Shown one piece after another: positions 58,611 to 64,000 of a DNA stretch of 64,000 bases (the first letter of the stretch is position 1; each line of letters begins with the position of its first letter). Source of the stretch: Mycolicibacterium boenickei (GTDB lineage: Bacteria > Actinomycetota > Actinomycetes > Mycobacteriales > Mycobacteriaceae); assembly GCF_010731295.1 (NCBI RefSeq), contig NZ_AP022579.1:558001-622000 (forward strand), written 5' to 3'. The notes below the pieces were generated by a model. That model saw only the letters and a list, made by a program, of their open reading frames with translations, searched no databases and was not told the origin of the DNA. The position numbers were made by a program, and so were the translations under genes.

Positions 58611-59087
58611 TCACTCGGTCGCGGCATCGCCGTTGTCCGGCGGTTCCTCGGGCGACTTGCAGCAGTGTTGCAGCCACACCGCGGCCACGACGAGGGCCAT
58701 GGCACTGATCGCCGCGACCGCCGCACCAGGGGTGTCCTCCCCCGCTACCCGCAGTTCACCGCGCCGGGGCAGCAGATACACCAGCACCCCGATCCACCAG
58801 CCCGCCACGATGGCGCCGACCCAGGCCGAAGCCTTGGCGATCACCACCGACCGAGCCACGGTCAGCGGGTGTAACCGGCCAGCGCCGACCCCGATCTGTC
58901 CGTCGTTGATCTTGGCCCGCACGTAGAACGCCCAACCCGCCTCGATCAGCGCGACCGCCAGCAGGGAGAGCCCGGTCCAGATCGTGAGCGGCGGGAACCA
59001 CCGGTAGAGCACCCCGACCAGCACGTAGCCGACGATCGCGACCACGGCGACCGCGCCGGCCAGGTCACGTTTGCGGGTCGGGCCCAT
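58611..59087 (-). CDS. DUF3180 membrane protein (Rv3605c homologue)
   Basis: 158 residues with four membrane segments (AGAVAVVAIVGYVLVGVLYR; LTIWTGLSLLAVALIEAGWA; AWVGAIVAGWWIGVLVYLL; AAVAAISAMALVVAAVWLQH). Function unknown; conserved behind folK in actinobacteria. ATG overlaps the folK stop (TGATG). Confidence 0.88.
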   Translation of the reverse strand: MGPTRKRDLAGAVAVVAIVGYVLVGVLYRWFPPLTIWTGLSLLAVALIEAGWAFYVRAKINDGQIGVGAGRLHPLTVARSVVIAKASAWVGAIVAGWWIGVLVYLLPRRGELRVAGEDTPGAAVAAISAMALVVAAVWLQHCCKSPEEPPDNGDAATE

Positions 59088-59623
59088 CAGCGCGCCACCG
59101 GTTCCGAGCCGAGATCCAGCGCCAGATCGGTGGGCCTGACCCCGGCCCGTTCGGCCGGGTCGATCTCCTCCAGCAGGTGCGCCACCCGGCGGGACCGGCC
59201 GACCACCGTCAGCGTGGCGTCGGGATCCACGGCCAGCCACGGGATCAGCACGAAGGCGCGCAGGTGAGCGAGTGGGTGCGGCAGCGTCAGATCCTCATCG
59301 CGAGACGTCACCTCGATGTCACCGTCGTGGCAGGTGACCAGGTCGACGTCGAGGGTGCGCGGGCCCCACTTCTGCTCCCGGACCCGCTCCGCCGCCTGCT
59401 CGAGTTGCTGGCCGCGGCGCAGCCAGCCGTGGGCATCGAGGTCGGGATCGTCGGCGATCAGCACCGCGTTGAGGAACGGGCCCTGCTCGACGCCGCCCCA
59501 GGCATCGGTCTCGAACACCGGCGACACCGCGCGCACCGCGGTCCCGAGGCCGTCGACCACGGACTGCAACCGGGCCAGCCGGTCGCCGAGGTTCGACCCG
59601 ATCGAGAGAACTGTGGTCGTCAC
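59087..59623 (-). CDS. folK: HPPK, folate biosynthesis pyrophosphokinase
   Basis: 178 residues with [19 protein letters not shown], family-typical [11 protein letters not shown] and [16 protein letters not shown]. Transfers pyrophosphate from ATP to 6-hydroxymethyl-dihydropterin. GTG overlaps the folB stop. Confidence 0.95.
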   Translation of the reverse strand: MTTTVLSIGSNLGDRLARLQSVVDGLGTAVRAVSPVFETDAWGGVEQGPFLNAVLIADDPDLDAHGWLRRGQQLEQAAERVREQKWGPRTLDVDLVTCHDGDIEVTSRDEDLTLPHPLAHLRAFVLIPWLAVDPDATLTVVGRSRRVAHLLEEIDPAERAGVRPTDLALDLGSEPVAR

Positions 59624-59994
59624 TGACTGTTTCCTCTTCTGGAACGCCGGGCGACCACCGCGACATCGTCGAACGTCAGCGGAATGGGTGCGCTGGGTTT
59701 GTGGACGACGACCTCGACGGCGTGGAGGCGCTCGTCGGCCATGATGGCGTCGGCGATCTCGGCCGAGACCGTCTCGATCAGATTGCGCGGCGGGCCCGCG
59801 ACGATGTCGGCCGCGAGATGGGCCAGCGCGCCGTAATCGAGCGTGTCGGCCAGATCGTCGGTGGCCGCCGCCCGGCGCAGGTCCACCCAGGCCGTGATGT
59901 CGACGACAAACTCCTGGCCGTCGCGGCGCTCATGGTCGAAGACGCCGTGATTGCCTCGAACTCGCAAGCCGCGCAACTCAATTCGATCAGCCAA
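59620..59994 (-). CDS. folB: Dihydroneopterin aldolase FolB
   Basis: 124 residues: [39 protein letters not shown], catalytic-site region [13 protein letters not shown] and [12 protein letters not shown] 59994 chosen: GGAGG lies exactly 5 bases upstream and the reading matches the family length; the start overlaps folP by 8 bases. Confidence 0.93.
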   Translation of the reverse strand: MADRIELRGLRVRGNHGVFDHERRDGQEFVVDITAWVDLRRAAATDDLADTLDYGALAHLAADIVAGPPRNLIETVSAEIADAIMADERLHAVEVVVHKPSAPIPLTFDDVAVVARRSRRGNSQ

Positions 59995-60820
59995 CCCGAC
60001 CTCCAGATTCCCAGGCTTCCAGTACCGCGAGTGCGTCGACGGAGGCCACCACATCGTGCACCCGAACACCCCAGGCCCCGTGCTGGGCGGCCAGCATCGA
60101 GATCGCGGCGGTCGCCGTCTCACGGCCGTCCGGCGGCCGCGGTGTCCCGTCCGCGCCCGCCAGCAACGCCCCCAGGAATCGCTTGCGGGACGCACCCACC
60201 AGCACTGGGATCCCGGTGCCGATGAACTCCGGCAGCGCGTGCAGCAGCGCCCAATTGTCCTGGGCGGTCTTGGCGAATCCCAGGCCCGGGTCGATGATCA
60301 ACCGCTGCGCGTCGACACCCGCGGCGACAGCGGCGTCGACCGCGCCGAGCAGTTCGGCCCGCACCTCGGCCACCACGTCGCCGTAACCCGGCGCGTGATG
60401 GGGGTGCTCGGCGCTGACCGAACGCCAGTGCATGAGGATCCACGGCACCTGCGCCTCGGCGAGCAGGGGCGCCATGTTCGGGTCGGCCAGGCCACCGGAC
60501 ACGTCGTTGACGATTTGCGCGCCGCTCTCCAGGGCCACCTGCGCCACGTCGGCGTGCATGGTGTCGATGCTGACCGTGATCCCTTGGGAGGCAAGCGCTT
60601 CGATCACGGGAGCGACGCGCGCTGCCTCCACCGCGGGGTCGACCCGCACCGCCCCGGGACGCGTCGATTCGCCGCCCACATCGATGATCGCGGCCCCCGC
60701 GGCGGCAAGCGCCAGCCCATGTTCGACAGCGCGGTCGCGGTCGATGAACTTGCCGCCATCGGAGAAGGAATCGTCGGTGACGTTCACAACTCCCATGACC
60801 TGCAAATGGGTGGGCTTCAC
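59987..60820 (-). CDS. folP1: Dihydropteroate synthase FolP1
   Basis: 277 residues with [48 protein letters not shown] and [10 protein letters not shown]. Joins pABA and the pterin pyrophosphate; target of sulfonamides. GTG 60820 overlaps folE (GTGA). Confidence 0.95.
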   Translation of the reverse strand: MKPTHLQVMGVVNVTDDSFSDGGKFIDRDRAVEHGLALAAAGAAIIDVGGESTRPGAVRVDPAVEAARVAPVIEALASQGITVSIDTMHADVAQVALESGAQIVNDVSGGLADPNMAPLLAEAQVPWILMHWRSVSAEHPHHAPGYGDVVAEVRAELLGAVDAAVAAGVDAQRLIIDPGLGFAKTAQDNWALLHALPEFIGTGIPVLVGASRKRFLGALLAGADGTPRPPDGRETATAAISMLAAQHGAWGVRVHDVVASVDALAVLEAWESGGRVG

Positions 60821-61434
60821 TTCCGCAGGATAAGTTCCAGCGCCTCGGCCCGGGATGCCTTGTCGGTCTTGAACTGTCCGCGGACGGCCGAGGTGGTGGT
60901 GACCGCGCCGGGCTTCCGGACACCGCGCATGGCCATGCAGAGGTGCTCGGCCTCGATCACCACGATGGCGCCGCGCGGATCGAGCTTGCGCATCAGCGCG
61001 TCGGCGATCTGGGCGGTCAGCCGTTCCTGCACCTGCGGGCGCTTCGAGTACAGGTCCACCAGGCGGGCGATCTTCGACAGCCCGGTCACCCGGCCGTCGA
61101 CCCCGGGGATGTACCCGACGTGGGCCACCCCGTGGAACGACACCAGGTGGTGCTCGCAGGTGGAGTACAGCGGGATCTCCTTGACCAGTACGAGCTCGTC
61201 GTGCTCCTCGTCAAAGGTGGTGTTGAGCACCGCGTCCGGGTCGGTGTACAGACCGGCCATCAGCTCCTTGTACGCACGTGCCACGCGAGCCGGGGTGTCG
61301 AGCAGACCCTGACGATCAGGGTCTTCACCGATGGCGATCAGCAGCTCACGCACTGCCGCCTCGGCCCGCGGCTGGTCGAACACCCGCGTGGTCGTATCGG
61401 TGTTGTTGTGATGCTCGCGCAGCGTCTGCGACAT
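60817..61434 (-). CDS. folE: GTP cyclohydrolase I FolE
   Basis: 205 residues. Zinc and active-site motifs [37 protein letters not shown] and [17 protein letters not shown]. First folate step, zinc-dependent type IA. ATG 61434; the open frame upstream is antisense-like. 19 bases after ftsH. Confidence 0.96.
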   Translation of the reverse strand: MSQTLREHHNNTDTTTRVFDQPRAEAAVRELLIAIGEDPDRQGLLDTPARVARAYKELMAGLYTDPDAVLNTTFDEEHDELVLVKEIPLYSTCEHHLVSFHGVAHVGYIPGVDGRVTGLSKIARLVDLYSKRPQVQERLTAQIADALMRKLDPRGAIVVIEAEHLCMAMRGVRKPGAVTTTSAVRGQFKTDKASRAEALELILRK

Positions 61435-61453
61435 GAAGCCTCCGTTCGTCCGG

Positions 61454-63781
61454 TCAGCCGTGGGCCGGTGGGTTGGACCGGTCGGAACGGTCGGTCCGCT
61501 CAGGGGCACGGTCCTGGCCCGCCTCCTCGTTCGGATTCGGCTGGCCGGGATGAGGATACGGCTGGTACGGGTACGGCTGGGGCTGCTGCCATCCCGACGG
61601 GTGCGGCGGCGGGTACCAGTAACCCTGCTGTTGCTGGGGCGGCTGATATCCCGGCTGCGACGGGGCCGGCGGCCAGCCCGGGGCGTGCCAGCCGGCCGGT
61701 GCACCGTAGTCGGGCTGGGTCGAACCGTTCTGGTTCGTGCCGTTCGGCGGTGCGCCGTTGGTGCCGGCACCGTTGGTCTCCTTGGCCCGCTCGGCGGCCT
61801 CCCGGCTGGCGGCGGCGATGGCGGCCTTGAACGCGGGCTCGGGCACCGGCGGCGGCCACGGCTCGCCACGCTCGATCGCGATCTCGCCCGGCGTCTTGAT
61901 CGGCGGCTTGTCCGACGGCACCCGGCCACCGAAGTCGTCGAACATGGTCAGCCGCGGACGCTTCTTCACGTCACCGAAGATGGCCTCCAGCTCGGCCCGG
62001 TGCAGCGTCTCCTTCTCCAGCAGCTCACCGGCCAAAGTGTCCAGCACATCACGGTATTCGGTGAGGATCTCCCACGCCTCGGTGTGCGCGGCCTCGATCA
62101 GCTTGCGCACCTCGTCGTCGATGTCGCGGGCCACCTCGTGGCCGAAGTCGGCCTGGGTGCCCATGGTGCGGCCCAGGAACGGGTCGCCGTGTTCGGTGCC
62201 GTAGCGCACCGCACCAAGCTTGGAGCTCATGCCGTACTCGGTGACCATGGCACGGGCGATCTTGGTGGCTTGCTCGATGTCGGACACCGCACCCGTGGTG
62301 GGCTCGCGGAAGACCAGCTCCTCGGCAGCGCGGCCGCCCATCGCGAACACCAGCCGGGCGATCATCTCCGAGCGGGTCATCAGACCCTTGTCGTCCTCGG
62401 GCACCGCGACGGCGTGACCGCCGGTGCGACCGCGGGCCAGGATGGTGACCTTGTAGATCGGCTCGATGTCCGGCATCGCCCACGCGGCCAGGGTGTGCCC
62501 GCCCTCGTGGTAGGCGGTGATCTTCTTTTCCTGCTCGCTGATGATGCGGCCCTTGCGGCGCGGACCACCCACCACCCGGTCCACGGCCTCTTCCAGTGCC
62601 GCACCGGTGATGACTGTGCCGTTCTCGCGCGCGGTGAGCAACGCGGCCTCGTTGATGACGTTGGCCAGATCGGCGCCGGACATGCCGACGGTGCGCTTGG
62701 CCAGCCCGTCCAGGTCGGCGTCGGGGGCGATCGGCTTGCCCGCGGAGTGCACCTTGAGCACCGCGCGACGGCCGGCCAGGTCGGGGTTGGACACCGGGAT
62801 CTGGCGGTCGAACCGGCCCGGGCGCAGCAGCGCCGGGTCGAGGATGTCGGGCCGGTTGGTGGCCGCGATCAGGATGACGCCCTGGCGGTCGCCGAAGCCG
62901 TCCATCTCGACGAGCAGCTGGTTGAGCGTCTGCTCGCGCTCGTCGTGGCCGCCGCCCATGCCTGCGCCGCGCTGGCGGCCGACAGCGTCGATCTCGTCGA
63001 CGAAGATGATGCACGGGCTGTTGGCCTTGGCCTGCTCGAACATGTCGCGCACGCGGGAGGCGCCGACACCGACGAACATCTCGACGAAGTCCGAACCGGA
63101 GATCGTGAAGAACGGCACCCCGGCCTCGCCGGCCACTGCGCGGGCCAGCAGGGTCTTACCGGTTCCGGGCGGGCCGTAGAGCAGCACGCCGCGGGGGATC
63201 TTGGCGCCCAGCGCCTGGTACCGGCTGGGGTTCTGCAGGAAGTCCTTGATCTCGTAGAGCTCTTCGACCGCCTCGTCGACACCGGCCACGTCGGCGAACG
63301 TGGTCTTGGGCATGTCCTTGCCCAGCTGCTTGGCCTTCGACTTGCCGAAGCCGAAGCCCATCCGGCCGCCGCCCTGCATGCGGGAGAACATCACGAACAG
63401 GCCGACGAGCAACAGCAGCGGCAGCATGTAGATCAACATCGAGCCGAGGAAGCTGCCCTGGTTCACCGTGGTGCCGAACTTGACGTGCTTGGCGTCGAGC
63501 TGGTCGACGAGCTTCACCGCGTAACCGGTCGGGTATTTGGTGATGACCTTGTCGGAGTTCTCGGTCTCTTCTTTACCGCTCTTCAGATCGAGACGCAGCT
63601 GCTGTTCGCGGTCGTCGATCTGGGCGTTGTTGACGTTGTCGGCGTTGATCTGCGCCACCGCCACCGAGGTGTCGACGGGTTTGTAGCCTCGGGTGTCGTC
63701 GCTGAAATAGAAAAACGACCAGCCCAGCAACAGCACGACCGCGATCACGGTCAGCGTACGGATCACATTTTTGCGGTTCAT
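61454..63781 (-). CDS. ftsH: Membrane ATP-dependent zinc metalloprotease FtsH
   Basis: 775 residues. Membrane segments at about 8-22 and 112-128 ([20 protein letters not shown]), AAA domain with Walker A GPPGTGKT near 205 and [13 protein letters not shown], and zinc protease [11 protein letters not shown] near 430. A disordered Pro/Gly/Tyr-rich tail of about 110 residues follows, longer than in typical FtsH and characteristic of mycobacteria. Heads the ftsH-folE-folP1-folB-folK run. Confidence 0.97.
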   Translation of the reverse strand: MNRKNVIRTLTVIAVVLLLGWSFFYFSDDTRGYKPVDTSVAVAQINADNVNNAQIDDREQQLRLDLKSGKEETENSDKVITKYPTGYAVKLVDQLDAKHVKFGTTVNQGSFLGSMLIYMLPLLLLVGLFVMFSRMQGGGRMGFGFGKSKAKQLGKDMPKTTFADVAGVDEAVEELYEIKDFLQNPSRYQALGAKIPRGVLLYGPPGTGKTLLARAVAGEAGVPFFTISGSDFVEMFVGVGASRVRDMFEQAKANSPCIIFVDEIDAVGRQRGAGMGGGHDEREQTLNQLLVEMDGFGDRQGVILIAATNRPDILDPALLRPGRFDRQIPVSNPDLAGRRAVLKVHSAGKPIAPDADLDGLAKRTVGMSGADLANVINEAALLTARENGTVITGAALEEAVDRVVGGPRRKGRIISEQEKKITAYHEGGHTLAAWAMPDIEPIYKVTILARGRTGGHAVAVPEDDKGLMTRSEMIARLVFAMGGRAAEELVFREPTTGAVSDIEQATKIARAMVTEYGMSSKLGAVRYGTEHGDPFLGRTMGTQADFGHEVARDIDDEVRKLIEAAHTEAWEILTEYRDVLDTLAGELLEKETLHRAELEAIFGDVKKRPRLTMFDDFGGRVPSDKPPIKTPGEIAIERGEPWPPPVPEPAFKAAIAAASREAAERAKETNGAGTNGAPPNGTNQNGSTQPDYGAPAGWHAPGWPPAPSQPGYQPPQQQQGYWYPPPHPSGWQQPQPYPYQPYPHPGQPNPNEEAGQDRAPERTDRSDRSNPPAHG

Positions 63782-63908
63782 CGATCACTCGGCCGAGTTC
63801 GGCCCGGTCCTTCCAACGTGCGCAGTTGAGACATTCAAGGCTACCGCTAGACCAACGTCTGGCAGTTCCCGACGGTATCCGTCGTTACTACGCGCACCTG
63901 AAGTGCCC

Positions 63909-64000
63909 TTACTCACCGGCGATGCCCGCCACCTCCGCGATGACATCGCCGTACCAGCGGAAGAGTTTCAGGGGCTCCGGCTGATCGCCTTGCAGCAGCT
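63909..64000 (-). CDS. C-terminal fragment of an unidentified protein (cut by window edge)
   Basis: Only the last 29 residues are visible, ending EPLKLFRWYGDVIAEVAGIA then GE and TAA. Reads as coding in the same direction as ftsH. Identity cannot be assigned. The 127 bases before ftsH presumably carry the ftsH promoter. Confidence 0.5.
   Translation of the reverse strand, partial: LLQGDQPEPLKLFRWYGDVIAEVAGIAGE

Noticed and set aside
61433..63829. Plus-strand open frame of about 798 codons opposite ftsH
   Set aside because: Shadow frame; composition is Arg/His/Gly-rich and ftsH is unmistakable.

Overview
The window is high-GC, gene-dense chromosomal DNA from a rapidly growing mycobacterium (Mycolicibacterium type). 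This is inferred from gene content and from order matching, from memory, the M. tuberculosis Rv3567c-Rv3610c block. Diagnostic genes are hsaA/hsaD, kshB, fadE34, kstR, carD, mhuD, lsr2, clpC1, the panCD/coaX and fol clusters, and ftsH. No database search was run; names rest on sequence motifs and synteny.

Layout. (1) 1-8.3 kb: cholesterol catabolism genes (hsaD, hsaA, kshB, fadE34) with their repressor gene kstR and three KstR-type operators, plus otsB. (2) 8.4-25 kb: an accessory metal island. It holds znuABC, a CobW/COG0523 GTPase gene, two AztD-like chaperone genes, bluB, pxpA, a permease/TIGR03943-like pair, a cobalamin-riboswitch-controlled btuFCD-like operon ending in a FhuF-type Fe-S gene, the zinc-independent ribosomal protein operon rpmB2-rpmG2-rpsN2-rpsR2, and the divergent mrf-like gene with rpmE2. 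Four similar 15-bp operators resembling the mycobacterial Zur box sit at the intergenic starts of this island. (3) 25-38 kb: conserved core (MBL protein, GDPD, arsB2-like, phosphoesterase, rlmB, cysS, ispF, ispD, carD, lpqE, radA, disA). (4) 38.2-40.2 kb: an insertion encoding a TnpB-like RuvC protein and a small overlapping upstream ORF, wedged between the Rv3587c homologue and canB. (5) 40.2-48.8 kb: canB, mutY, glxA-like regulator, mhuD, lpqF, and a second cobalamin riboswitch followed by cbtB-cbtA-CobC-like phosphatase, then an Ag85-like esterase. (6) 48.8-64 kb: clpC1, lsr2, lysS, coaX, panD, panC, folate genes and ftsH, nearly all on the minus strand with start/stop overlaps.

How it fits together. 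Region 1 is a KstR regulon. Region 2 reads as a zinc-starvation response: uptake (ZnuABC), metallochaperones (CobW, AztD-like), and replacement of Cys-containing ribosomal proteins by Cys-poor paralogues. Interleaved with it is a cobalamin theme: two B12 riboswitches, BtuFCD-like importer, BluB, CbtAB and a CobC-like phosphatase. The most unusual items are the two-ORF TnpB-like locus with no transposase gene, the riboswitch-controlled importer carrying a FhuF-like Fe-S gene, and the CobC-like protein lacking the usual RHG arginine.
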